64,000 nucleotides of DNA, taken from Lytechinus pictus. Lineage: Eukaryota; Echinodermata; Echinoidea; Temnopleuroida; Toxopneustidae. Shown here piece by piece: positions 10,097 through 21,493 of this stretch (positions are counted from its first letter, which is position 1; every line of letters starts with the position of its first letter). Below the pieces are notes generated by a model that made no database searches, was not told where the DNA came from, and was given only the letters and a program-made list of their open reading frames with translations. The DNA is taken from assembly GCF_037042905.1 (NCBI RefSeq), contig NC_087247.1:60535920-60599919 (forward strand), read 5' to 3'. The position numbers were made by a program, and so were the translations under genes.

Positions 10097-12082
10097 TTAA
10101 TGACATTAAAATACACTTTGCCACACGAAGTACATCAGTATTAGTTTTATATTTATAGAGAAAACATATTGCATCTTGCACATACTTTCAATTGCCTTCT
10201 ACGGCGCGTTCTCGAACAATTGACCTAGCAAAATGGCGGCGGTCACGTGACTTATCGAGTTCGCCAGCGATGTTTTGCTTGGGTGAACACGACTTCCACG
10301 TATTTCTAATTCAGTGGTCTCAGCAGTGTGTTCAATGGAGTCAGGAGAATAGGGGTAAGAAACTACTTCAGTGGGTGAAGTATTTTGGGGAAAAGGGTCA
10401 ACAGAGCGTTTAGCCTCCCTCCTACAGGTCCGTCCCTCCCCCCTCCTGTTGAGATCGAGACTGATTGCTATTACATGTACGCATTAAGTGCAGAGCGGAC
10501 TGTCGATTTGATAATAAATTCTGAAAATTAGGTCATCAACTTTTACCTATCAATCATTCAATCAACAATCTGCTAAAAATCAACTCAATCAATGTGATCA
10601 ATCAAATACTCACATTTTTCAATAAATTATCAATCAAACATTAAGCTTTTTCAATAAATCATTTCATAAATCATCATAATTAGTCAAGTTCTTAATAATC
10701 ATTCAATGGAAAAGAAAGACCCATCAACCATAAGTCACTTGGCATTTAAGTTTTAAATACCATCCAGGAGAAAGAAAGGGGGTAGAGGGCGGGGATGAGT
10801 ACATGACATGTAATTTGTAAGAGAACACAAAGAAGAATGCCCCTTTAACCCAGTCTTACCCTATCTCACCCCCTTGCATGTTACAGGTACCATCACATTA
10901 CTCTGACTCTCACAAGCACACTTGCTAAGATCCTCATAATAAACTGAAAAGGCTACACTAAAATTACAATTCCTGTTTACTCATGCATTACATTTCAATT
11001 TAGTAACTCATAAAATTTGCTTAACAAACCAAAACTGATCTCAATTCATCAGTAATTTAGCATAACACCCTTAACTTTGCAAGATCCAAAGGACTCGCCT
11101 CTAAAAAAAACTGGAAGGCTAATTCCTGCTCACCCTAGCAAAGGCTAGTCTCTCAGGAGGGGTGAAAGGGGTAGAGAGAGAGAGGGGGGGGGGGGGGGTT
11201 AAGTGTTCTGTTGACCCATATCCCATCAACTTACTTCCCCCGCCTAAGTCCTATCCCTATTTTGACTTCCATGAACACATTGCTGAGATCCACTTGAAAA
11301 AGTGAAAAATTGTATTTCATGTTCACTCATGCATTAAATTTCAATTTAATAATTCTTGAAATTTGCTCTAAAAATCTAAATTGATAATGCTTGATCATTG
11401 ATTTATCAAAACACCCTCAGCTTTGCAAGTTCCAAGGGACTCGCATCTAAAAAACTGAATGAAATTGGAAGGCTAATTCCTGCCCACCCTAATTTTCATA
11501 CCCTTTGTTTCAGTGGGCAGTGCTTGCTCAAGCATGAATAGTTTTCAAACTTTTTGGTGTCATTTTAAAGGTAAATGCTAGCTTTGGTAACGATATCAAA
11601 ATGAGTTCGTACAGAATCCAATGAAATGACCACCAAAGTGTCTGTTTGTATATAAATAAAACGCATGTGCAAAAGGATTCTGGAAGAAATTGTGTAATTG
11701 CTGAGAAATCAACAAATAAGCACAGGATTCGGGTAGAGCGTCGGGCCCGACGCTCAAAGCAATAATTATACACTGTCCCAAGTGCGCTTATCTGTGTTGG
11801 GGAAGTTCAGTCTGAACATTTTTCAGCGTAGATTTCAAGATTTCACAAAGTTCAGTTTATGTAACTGTACCAGATCTAGATCCTCGATGATATACTGACA
11901 ATTAAGCCTGGTTTTACAGACCTTGCTTCTCATGAAATCATTGTTTACTGCAACTACTGGAATTTCTCTTTAAAGTTGACTTTATTGGCTTCCATATAAT
12001 GTAAGTGCTTTCCCCCAAGGTGATATATTTTTTATTTGGCAGCCATTTTAAAAGTGTATAGTTTTTTTTTGGACGCACTGTA

Positions 12083-12740
12083 TTATAGGTCAAGGGGTTT
12101 TGCCGCATGCTGGTATCGCGATCTCAAAATTCTATATTAATCCAAATCCAATCAACGAATGCACGCTGTGCTGGAAAACCGTTCTGAAAAAGTGTGACCT
12201 AACTTCGTGGACCAAAGTTTTTGTGGAGATTTAAACAAAAACTCAAGCTCAAGAGGTGAGATATTGTATCACATTGGCAACAAAGTGCTATAAAGAATCA
12301 GTCAGTCTCACATTGAACTCTCATTTTTAATGATATCTGCTTGCAAAATGATATCATGATGCTTGTTGAGAATTTCAGATTTCTTCAGAACTGGTGCTAA
12401 CGGTGACAAATTTGCTGATATTTTGTCTATATTTTCATGAATACTGAAGTCATCCAAAAGAAACTTACGCTAAAGGGTACTTTTAGGTCACTTGTCATGT
12501 TGATGATGTCAGATTTTAAAGATATTGGCTATATTGACACGCGCAAAGTTTGGACTCACTGCCATACTGACGGAAGGAAAGAATTCCTAAGTTTTGCGAC
12601 AGCCACCCTAAAGTCCTTAACCCCATAGGCCTAATATATTTTTCACTTTGGGTGGCCTTCGCAAAAGGAACTCTTCCTGACTGGAAGTGGAATGCTGATG
12701 GATGAAGAATGTTTGCCAAAATGTCAGGGAATAAGGTACC
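12083..12740. other. Intergenic with imperfect inverted repeat
   Basis: No gene seen. AAGTTTTGCGACAGCCACCC (about 12591) is imperfectly mirrored by GGGTGGCCTTCGCAAAAGG (about 12651), giving a ~35-bp stem that is probably part of an old MITE. Confidence 0.4.
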
Positions 12741-12745
12741 TCAGG

Positions 12746-12813
12746 CGAGGGTTCGGATAGGCTCCACTACACTTCACTACCGCTACCCTCCGCTTCACCT
12801 ATCCGAACCCTCG
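12746..12813. repeat. Perfect 16-bp stem hairpin
   Basis: CGAGGGTTCGGATAGG (12746-12761) is followed 36 bases later by its exact reverse complement CCTATCCGAACCCTCG (12798-12813). It is GC-richer than its surroundings. It could be the ends of a tiny foldback element or a structured RNA. Nothing indicates transcription. Confidence 0.85.
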
Positions 12814-12819
12814 GGGGAC

Positions 12820-13105
12820 AAACATGATAAATGCTCGCTCACCAACAAACTGTGGCACTTTGTGTTGAGAAAGCCACCACATGAAAACCTAAACATACAT
12901 TCAGCTTGTAAACTCTACAGTTACTAAACTTACCATCAGACACAGATTCACTCCTTGCCCTTTCTTCAAAATTTCTCAAAACTGGTGATTTGAAGCCGAA
13001 TCGTGGTACCCTACACGTATTAAATTCTCTGCCGAATCGAAAATGGCGAAGACGAATTCCGCATGCGCGGAAGTCTGCAGCACTTTGTACCTAAAATTGC
13101 TGCTG
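12820..13105. other. Intergenic with NRF1-like site
   Basis: CCGCATGCGCGG at 13059-13070 resembles an NRF-1 site (consensus TGCGCATGCGCA) in otherwise AT-rich DNA about 3 kb upstream of the TMUB-like start codon. It may mark a distal promoter or untranslated first exon of that gene. I cannot show a transcript. Confidence 0.25.
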
Positions 13106-13109
13106 CAGT

Positions 13110-13640
13110 CCACTTACAATAATATTTTATGTTTACAACAATTAGGTTTTAGAAAAAAATATTCTACTTTATGTCTTTATTCTTTATACATGATTACATA
13201 ATGCAAGAAATTGACAAAGGTAATTACACAATCAGGGTATTTTTAGATTTGTCCAAGGCCTTTGACACCGTTGATCACTCTATACTTAAAAAAAATCATG
13301 TCATTACGGTATTAGGGAGGTGGCCTATGAATGGTTTCACAACTATTTATCAGATCGAAAACAATATGTAGGCTAGTGATCAACGTTCTCAAATCTGCCA
13401 CTGAAAATATTTAAAATGGCGTATTGCAAGGTTCCGTCCTCGGCCCGTTGCTCTCCATTAAAACTTTTATGCAAATGATAAAAATATACTTATATCACAC
13501 AAAAACTATGATTCCCTTGCCTCATTAAATTCTGAATTAAAAAAGGTTATTTCATGGTTACAATTAAACAAGTTATCTTTGAATATTGTTAAATTTTTTT
13601 TTATTGTATTTTGATCTAGAGGCAAAATAATACTTACTTA
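13110..13640 (+). pseudogene. LINE reverse transcriptase fragment, 5' half
   Basis: The + strand encodes QLGFRKKYST (about 13140) and, after a frame change, DYIMQEIDKGNYTIRVFLDL followed by SKAFDTVDHSIL (13190-13290). This is the FxDLxKAFDTVDH block of CR1/L2-type reverse transcriptases, including the first catalytic Asp. Further downstream come WLQLNKLSLN-like and SRGK residues near 13610. Several frameshifts and stops make it inactive. The reading breaks off where an opposite-strand element begins and resumes at about 14951. Confidence 0.75.
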
Positions 13641-14950
13641 TGGCTACTTATGAATGCTTCTGAACACAGTCTAAATTAGACTCTGTATTCAGCTCCAAAT
13701 TCTGTCTCTTTAGGTTGGCTGGATCATGTCCTGGTCACCTGGTGGGTCAGCGTCAAACTTGAACGTCACTGGTTCACATCTCCAATACTTACCAGTCTAT
13801 TCTCGAAGCTGTGGACACTGGATGTATTTACTAATTCATTACTTACACTATTCCAGGGTTTCCTCATTCTTATGTGAAAACAATTTTTTATCATGACCTC
13901 TGGTAGGCCCATGCACCTGACCCAAATCTTGCACTACCTCCTGGTCATACATGTGAAATAAATTGTATATTTTCGATCATATCTCCTCGCGCACGGCGAT
14001 ATGCTAATGTAGGAAGTTTTAGTTGAATCAATCTTTGTTCATATGGAAGTTTCTTTACATTAGGTACGGTACCAACTTAGACTCCAAATGAGGCCTAATC
14101 AATGCTTTTTATAGGAGTAAAAAGTTCTCCTTGTGAAGATAAACAAATGTTCTTCTAATTAGATTCATTAGCCTATTGGCTTTATTTATCTTTGACTGAA
14201 AGTGCTGATCAAAACTTAGCTTTGTGTTGACTATCACTCCTAAATCTTTACTAGTTTCAACTTTTGATATATTATGTGAGGCATTCTAATATGTCATTGT
14301 ATAGTCATTAGATTTATAATTCTTTTTACCTATTGTAAGTACACAACATTTATCCGGATGGAACTTAATAGCCACTTGTCAGACCATGAAACAAGACGAT
14401 CTAAGTCTGCTTGTAATAACTCAGCATCTTTGTCACTTTTTTCATGCTTGTATAACTTGGTGTCATACTTAACGAAATCTGATCTGGCAAAAGCATGCGT
14501 CCGAGGACACTCCCTTGTGGTATTCCGCTGGTTACATGTACATCAGCCCAGTCAGAGAACAAGACATTGACACAAACACATATGAGCTTAGATATGCCAA
14601 ATCCCTCAATTTTGGCTAAAAGTCTGTGGTGTGGGACCTTATCAAAGGCTTTCATGAAATCTAGGTAGATGACATCAACTGCACCACCAACCTCCAACAT
14701 ACATGTATTTGTCCAATCATCTAAAACATTGAGTAATTGCACATTGTTGATCGACCTGATACAAATCCAAATTGTTTTGCACTGAGAAGGTTGTTGCTCC
14801 TCATATATTTCATCCCCCCGGATAGACTCCATGATTTTACATACAATACAGTAAGAATTATTGGTCTGAAGTTTAAAGGGAGTTTACGATCACCCTTTTT
14901 GAATACGGCAGTAACATTGGCTTTACCTATCCTCCCAGAAAGTGGATATT
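13641..14950 (-). pseudogene. Second LINE RT relic inserted in opposite orientation
   Basis: On the - strand, from about 14940 downward, the sequence reads KPANV then AVFKKGDRKLPLNFRPI, then VDVIYLDFMKAFDKVPHHRL and VTSGIPQGSVLG: RT blocks 1-4 of a CR1/Jockey-like LINE. Lower down, SKDLGVIVNTKLSFDQHF and INKANRLMNLIRRTF match the region after the RT domain. Multiple stops and shifts are present. The FxDD catalytic block is not intact. Its ends coincide with the break in the + strand LINE, so I infer that it inserted into it. Confidence 0.75.
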
Positions 14951-15935
14951 ATACTTGAATAGGGTTGATAATGCATCTTTTTTAGGAATAAAAATAAATG
15001 AGTTTCTTTCTGGGAAACCTCACATTGAGGATATATGTTCACATATAAGTAGGACAGCTGGAATATTACAAAAATTGAAATTTATTTTACCAAAATATAC
15101 TATAACTTTATATAATAGCCTTATTTTGCCACATCTTATGTACACTATTGTAATGTCATATGGGGTAATAAATTTCAGTCACATTTTAATAAGTTATTTA
15201 TTGCTCAGAAAAAAAGTGGTAAGAATAATTTCTAATGCTCCATTCAATTATCATACTAATTACCTGTTTTTAAATTAAAAAATCTTAAAGATTAATGATT
15301 TGATAGACATGAGTGTTGCTACTTTAATATTTAACTGTAGAATTAATATACTTCCAAAAATTTTCAATAATATCTCTTAAACAAATGACTCTCACCATGC
15401 ATATCCAACTCGCAAGAATAAAGATTATCACTCATTTTTAGCACATAAAACCACTTCTCAACAATCCTTACTATAAAATGGTCCAAAAATATGGAATAAC
15501 TTATCACAAGATTTTAAGGAATGCTCAACAGCCACTAGATTTACAAGAAAAATAAAAGATTTACATATTCATAAATATAAACAATTTACCCTTAGGTGCG
15601 CCGGCGCCCTTGTAATTTCAAAATGAATTAATTTTTAATGTTTTTGTTTGTTTAACTTTTTGTCATTTGTTTTAATTGTTTTGTTGTGTTATAATGATCA
15701 TGTAACACTTATTGTTTAAGTTGTACCATTGCTTTCCTGTTTTATGTTATTATTTTCAATTGTATCTTATGCTCGTTTTGGGCCCCTACTGATAGGCTCT
15801 TTGCTTCTTAAAGGGGTCCACACGTTATGTATCAATACCTAATTTTATGGTACACATTAAATTGTAAATATATGTTTTTTTATTGTTTTTACTTTTTACA
15901 CATGAAGGTGAAATAAATGTAATGAAATGAATGAA
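14951..15935 (+). pseudogene. LINE RT fragment, 3' half and tail
   Basis: The + strand continues FLGIKINEFLSGKPHIEDIC, then LQKLKFILPKYTITLYNSLI and KKVVRIISNAPF, which is the post-RT region of CR1/L2-type LINEs. Later GPKIWNNL and RFTRKIKDL match the usual C-terminal motif. The 3' end reads AATAAATGTAATGAAATGAA, then TGAATG (about 15912-15935), a short microsatellite tail as in CR1/L2 elements. With 13110-13640 it forms one disrupted, 5'-truncated element. Confidence 0.75.
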
Positions 15936-16066
15936 TGTCATACACTGTAATGCTTTGCTAATTCATTACCACTTTTTCATAGTTTAATGTCTTTTTTTAA
16001 CAGTTAATGCAGTTATTATCATTACAACTACTTTTCTTTCTACAGATACATGTATGGCATTAAATC

Positions 16067-16974
16067 ATGTCTCTGATTGAGGGAATCGGGGATGAGGTCA
16101 CCATCTTGGTGACTGTCATTGTTGCAGTAACAACTGTGGTAGCTGCCTGGTTTTCAACATCTGTAACTGAACAGCAGCCTTATTGGCAAGATGAGCCTGC
16201 TGTTTCAGGATCTTCAGTAGATCCTGAACCATTGTCTCAGCAGTCAACAACATATTCAGATGATGGCCTTGGAGAGGTGAGAGAAGCTACTGAAGGTGTT
16301 ACTTCAGGAATCTCCAGTGAGGGATTACAAGTTTCTTCAGAGGATAGTGTAAGGAATGTTCAGTTGGCAGAGACTGAGTTACATGTAAGTTCTGAAGACC
16401 AAGCTGCATTAGAAGAAAGAGTATTTGCAAGTTCCAGTGCTTGTACAGAAAGTCTTCTGAAAAATGAGGAGAGTCGGTATGAGGAAGGACCAAAGCAGAA
16501 TACCCCAAGTCAAAATTCTAGTTTTGAATGCATTGAAGCAACAGATAATTTGAGTGAAAGCAGTACTTTAAAGATCAGTGTAGACTCCCCTGGCTTAGAA
16601 AGTGTAGATGGAGTAAGTAGTTCTGAGAAATCTTCATCTGATTTTGCAGAGGAGAGAGTGGAGGATGTACAAATTCATTTGGAAGAGCAGAGTGTCAGAA
16701 GAAGGCAAATCCAAAGTACATGTACTGCTGCTGAGAATTCAGATATCCAAACAGCTCAAAACCAAACGGATCAATCGCCATTAATCTCTGGAACAGAGAC
16801 CCATAAAGACAACCACCCAGAGAACACTTCTCATGATAATGTTAGGACAAATCAACCGCAATTGATGAGAGATCAAGCATCAAGTGGTGTGATAACCATT
16901 AAGTTGAGGTTTCTAGATGAAACAGAAAGGCTTGTCTCAACAAATATTGAAGATACTCTTGGCAATTTTAAAAG
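16067..16974 (+). CDS. TMUB-like: TMUB1/2-like protein, coding exon 1 (gene spans 16067-18855)
   Basis: This exon begins a complete two-exon gene encoding 421 residues (join 16067-16974 and 18498-18855). Residues 1-10 (MSLIEGIGDE) and the following hydrophobic segment (about 11-29) match the N-terminus of vertebrate TMUB1/TMUB2, which are membrane proteins with a cytosolic ubiquitin-like fold. TMUB1 is linked to ER-associated degradation and receptor recycling (family knowledge). Residues 30-270 are a Ser/Glu/Gln-rich low-complexity linker much longer than in vertebrate TMUB proteins. The ubiquitin-like domain starts at about residue 276 (ITIKLRFLDETERL). The exon ends in phase 2 within an Arg codon at donor AAAAG|GTAAAC. 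A splice acceptor (TTTCTACAG, ending 16045) lies 21 bases before the ATG, so a noncoding exon lies upstream. Two short uATGs (16050, 16054) overlap the start. Confidence 0.92.
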
Positions 16975-18497
16975 GTAAACATTATATATACAGTTATTTA
17001 CACAATTTTTTTGCACAATATGTTGATAAAAGGAGTACTGACTACTTACCCATATAGGATACATGTTTGAAATTTGAATACTATCTGTCAGAAAACCTGT
17101 ATTTTCCACTAAAATGGGAAAAAGTGATATTGTACAGACTACAAAGAACACATCATATGATATTGTTGTCATTTTTTTTTCAATTCAATTCACTTTTTTT
17201 TCAGTATAGAAAAAATATTTAAAGGTAAAGGAAATGTACTTGTACAAAGTGGAAACTAGTTTTGTGGAAAAGTCTGTACAAAGGTCAATTATCATATGGG
17301 CTATTCCACGGTTACTCAAGTTACATTTGGAGACACCTTGACTCATACTTGGAGCTGTAACTCCATTATTATTGATAGGAACTAAACATCTCTTTATCAC
17401 AACATAGTATGCAGTCTGACTATCCTTTGTATAAAAACAAAACTTGGGAAATTTCATTATGCTCCTGGCAAATCTTTGAAATGTGTCGGTTACTCATGTT
17501 ACATGATTTGGACATGCATAAAATGAAAAGTGGACATATGTGAAAAGTGTCCTCATGCAAGGCTTTTATGAAAGTTGATTATACCAATTTCAAAGAAGTA
17601 TATTAGGGAGACAAATTTGTATATAATTAAAAAAATAAAGAACACATGGTTTTTACTAGGGGTGCAGATAAAGTGGGTTACTCACGTTACGGTTCAGATG
17701 GGCTATATTTACAAAGACACATTGAGCTCATGTCCACCAACCTATGGAATTGCCCATATCATGGTAGATCAAGATCTTCATTATTTTTTCTCAACTCTTT
17801 ACGTGTCAATCTAAGGTGAAAAAGATAGGCGCATGTGGAACAGAGAATTATTGCTTGGAAAAGGAACCAGCATTTAGATGGAATACCATGATTGTTTTAT
17901 CAATAACTCAGCAATGACACATGGTACCAGAATCATTTGGCACATTTTTTATTCATACATAACTCTTTGGTGGTCATTTTATTGGATTCTCTTCAAAATA
18001 ATTTTTAAGATTATTACCTCAACTGGCATGTTTATTAAAGCACTATGTTAAGTCATTACCTAGTACAAAACTTTAGGCTGGGATTACCGGTAGTTTTCCT
18101 CACCAAATTTGATTAGCATTTTTTGGTCAGAAAAGAAATGCTCTTAACTACACTGTACATGTTTATTTAGTTGAGTCTTGTTAAAAATCTGATATGCAAA
18201 ATACTTTTTGTGTACATGTAGCAGTCTTTAGAAATATGTGGAGCATATTGCCTTGGCAAATATTACAATGGAAAATTTGTAAAAATGTTCCTGGCTAAGA
18301 AAACGAAACAAAAAACAAAAAAAACAAAATGGCAGCGTGTCAGTGAGAAAGAAGCATTTTGATAACCTAGGTGTATTATGATTAAATATCTGAATTTTTA
18401 TATTATGAATCAATCTCCCTTGTCAGGTATTCCTCCTTTTCTGAAGCCAGATAGATGCAATTTATTTTCTCCCTATTTTTTTCCTTTTCTATCACAG
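16975..18497 (+). other. TMUB-like intron
   Basis: GT...AG intron with donor GTAAAC and acceptor TTTCTATCACAG. It contains three copies of GGTTACTCAnGTTAC (near 17310, 17489 and 17674) and no other gene. Confidence 0.85.
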
Positions 18498-18855
18498 AGA
18501 TACCTTTTCATCTGAGCTTCAGTCAGGCCAGACAGTTCGTCTAATCTCTAATGGTCAGCTGTTATCAGAAGAAAGCCGAACATTAGCTTCATATGGTATC
18601 ACCAACCAACAGGTTATCCATTGTCAGATATCCCAAGCTTCTTCTCATACTCATCAAGAGCACCAGAATGTAGACACAGGAGATGGTGACTTTGATCTTG
18701 GCAGATATATGGTCCCCCTCTTTGCTTGTATTCTTGCCTTCATGTGGTACCTAAGGTTCCAATACAGATATATGTTTAATGCAACCTCTACACTTTCCCT
18801 TACAGCTGTAACAGCCGTTTTCATTTTGGCTTTATTGGCTGTCTGGCGGGCATAA
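18498..18855 (+). CDS. TMUB-like: TMUB1/2-like protein, coding exon 2
   Basis: This exon completes the split Arg codon 303 and encodes residues 304-421. The ubiquitin-like domain finishes with TVRLISNGQLLSEESRTLAS and NQQVIHCQIS (about 314-348), equivalent to the RLIYQGQLL...LHCH stretch in TMUB1. A short linker follows, then two hydrophobic membrane segments: about 373-390 (MVPLFACILAFMWYLRF) and about 402-419 (LTAVTAVFILALLAVW). They are separated by an aromatic/basic hinge RFQYRYMFN, as in TMUB family C-termini. The stop TAA is at 18853-18855. The phases of the two exons fit exactly. No C-terminal di-Gly is present, so it is a type-II ubiquitin-like protein that is not conjugated. Confidence 0.93.
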
Positions 18856-20425
18856 TTTTTCTTCTTTTTAAAAATCTTTCCCTCTTTTCTGTTGATATGT
18901 TTCTGAGTGAGTTCTGTTTTCTATTCTAAGCTTAGCAGGTATTTGTAGAATGAGTGGTCAAGAAAGCATCTAAGTCCTTCGGTCGTGCTTTTCAACAATT
19001 TGACTTGAGTGCCTCTGTTGAACTATAGTTAGACATTTTTCAAATGGCACTCAATGCTTCAATACAGCCATGGGAAATATCCTTGAGAAGATGTAGAAGA
19101 ATTACAGATTACACTTTGTCAATTCTGTGTACGATGGAATATGGATGAGAAGACACAATGCCTGAAAATGACATTACATGGCATTCTTAATTTTGATGGG
19201 CAAATGTAAAAAAGTCCTCGTAATACTCCAAATTTACTGCTGTTACTATAAACCACGCCTCTGAATTTTAGTTGTATCCAGATTTGATTTCAATGTTGGT
19301 GAATTTGTGTTAAAATACTAGTCATTCTTTTTTTTTCTGTCGGTGTATTATTGATGAATCAACAAGTTTATTTTATATAACCATTAAAGAATCTATCAAC
19401 AGTATTATGCAGAGTTTGCAGACCATGAGTTGTGACATGAATGAAATCATTGATGTTTACCCTTGTATAAAAGAGCAATTTCGCTATGGATTATTTCACC
19501 ATTTTGTATTTCGTGTTTAGAAACAAACATACTGATATCTTAGTTTCATTTATGGGACAGTCTTTGATTGTCAGATCAGACAATTATTTTGTAATATTTT
19601 CCTCATGCATTATTACCTTCTGTGTTGCTGTCAGTAGTTTTATCAATTAGTGTGGTCTGTAAAAAGATTATCTAAAAGCATTGTATGCAGAGGTCATGAT
19701 CAATTCATCCTTTGTAATAATCATACACTCAGAATTCACAGTATTTTACTTTGACAGGGCATAATTATTTGCTTTTAAGACAGTTTGGTATTATACTTTT
19801 AATTTCATCAGAATATTATGTATCAATTACCAATCTCTATTTAAAAAAGGGATAAATTGTCCTTCTTGTACTTTGTTATATGAATGTATGCACAGAACTA
19901 AGTGTTAACTGTAAGTGTGAATACAGTGTTAGGGAGGTGTCTGGAGAAACATGTAGCAGTTTGGTAGGGGAATGCCCAGTATACATGCACATCTTCTTGT
20001 GCATTCATTTTTATAATGCTTATCCTGGAGTGCTCATACAGACCTCCCACCTATTCTTAATTTGGAAGGAAGAATCTGAAATTTGAAAGCTTTTCTTAAA
20101 TATATTTCCTTGTACTTGATAATTTTACCACCGGAACTGTGACCCCGGAACTTAATCCTATCAGAAATGCTGTTCCTTTACATTTTTTTTTATCAAAAGC
20201 ACCATATTGTTAGAAGGGAAGTTTGCATAGTCTGCCCCTATTTATTGAGCCTACAAACACTGTCTAATAAGCTAATGGTTTTTTTTCCCCTGTGGGAGAA
20301 CTAGTCAAGGGTTATTTCTTCAAATTGTTTGTCAAAACTAAACTTTAGCCTACTTTAATCTAGCTTTCATTATTGCTCTATCTGGCTTGTCTTTCTGAAC
20401 CTTTCATATTCTCAAGAAACCTAAT
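18856..20425 (+). other. Probable TMUB-like 3' UTR and downstream
   Basis: Noncoding, AT-rich. ATTAAA at 19383-19388 is a candidate polyadenylation signal about 530 bases after the stop. AATAAA at 20701-20706 is a more distal one. The transcript end cannot be fixed from sequence alone. Confidence 0.4.
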
Positions 20426-20681
20426 GGCCGAATTCACAAAGGGGGTTTTTAAAACCATCGGTTGAACCCATGGTTAATGCAGATTTCCTGTATAAATTAC
20501 ACTTATTTACCGCGTATATTAAAAAATGTGCGCTTTTGTCACAGTGCGCCAATTTGACGCCTGTTGCCATGGTTAAGTACGCTCTTTTATTCATGAGTCC
20601 ACTGTTTGAAGAGGTAAATAAGTGTTATTTTTACAGGAAATCTGCCAATGGTTTTAAAAACCATTTTTCTGAATTTGGGCC
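20426..20681. mobile_element. Palindromic MITE with GGCC ends
   Basis: The left end GGCCGAATTCACAAAGG and right end TTTTTCTGAATTTGGGCC are inverted copies. Inward, TTTTTAAAACCA mirrors TGGTTTTAAAAA, and GCAGATTTCCTGTA mirrors TACAGGAAATCTGC. Arms span most of the 256 bp. The target duplication is uncertain (possibly AAT). Confidence 0.75.
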
Positions 20682-21493
20682 AATATATGTATGACCATTG
20701 AATAAATAGTGACATTGCTGGACAGACAGTTTTTTGTACAAACATATACTTACCACTGATGTTTTTATTGATAAAAATATATGGTTCATGTTATCAGTGC
20801 AATATTTTCAATTATCAAATGTTTGTACTAAGATTTGAAAAGGTTCAAACATTTATTTTATCGTATTTTAATTACTGTTACTGAAATGAATGAATTTTGA
20901 ATTATATGCCAATTTTTCCTTTCATAATTTTTTTTTTCCTTTTTACTAAATCCTTTCATCATAGCAAAGATTAATTGTATTCCAAAGCACTCAAAAACAA
21001 TGTAATCGGCAGAGTTGATATAGAGGGTGAAATGAGCTCCAATGCCTACTATTCATCATTTATTTCTTCTAGTACTACATAAAATATTTCAAATCTTTAC
21101 TTTTCTTCTCCTTTTTTAGAATCTTTTGTCAATTTTCCCTCTCTTTCATGATTTCATTTCAGTTTCCTTAGAAATAAAAGTGTTAATTTTACTTAAAATA
21201 TCAAGATCATAGTTTATATAAAAAAGCCATTTACATGTGAATGAGAGCATCACTTGTCTTTGTGTGAATGACTAAAATGAAAAGATTCACTTTTCTGGTT
21301 TTACAATGCATTCCCGACAGTCTGTTGTTAATCTGATATCAATATAATCTAACAACCATAAATTGTATGAGTGAAAGTGAATATTCATATCTGAATTGAG
21401 CTTTTAAAGTTTGTAACAAACATTCAAACACTCATCTTAACAGGAATTCAATCGATTATTTAACGTGGAAGGTGAAAAATTATAAGTCCTTCA
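20682..21493. other. Intergenic, nothing recognised
   Basis: AT-rich. No coding frame or repeat that I can support. Confidence 0.5.

Larger units (their letters stand above)
7452..12080. mobile_element. Composite Tc1/mariner-like inverted-repeat element
   Basis: The left end CAGTGCGTCCCCCAAAAAAC is preceded by TA (7450-7451). The right end is its inverted copy, ...GGACGCACTG followed by TA (12081-12082). The terminal repeats match for about 100 bp, including ATGGCTGCCAAATAAAAA and GGAAGCCAATAAAGTCA. Further inverted similarity continues inward: 7555-7760 against 11370-11580, and 7780-7990 against 10200-10330 and 11200-11370. The right arm holds two or three partial copies of the same segment. 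An extra ~400 bp (about 11575-11975) bounded by TTTAAAG interrupts the right arm. TA duplication with these ends fits a Tc1/mariner superfamily element. No transposase frame is visible, so it is non-autonomous. Both arms carry an AAATGGCGGC-type YY1-like word (about 7962 and 10233). Confidence 0.75.
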
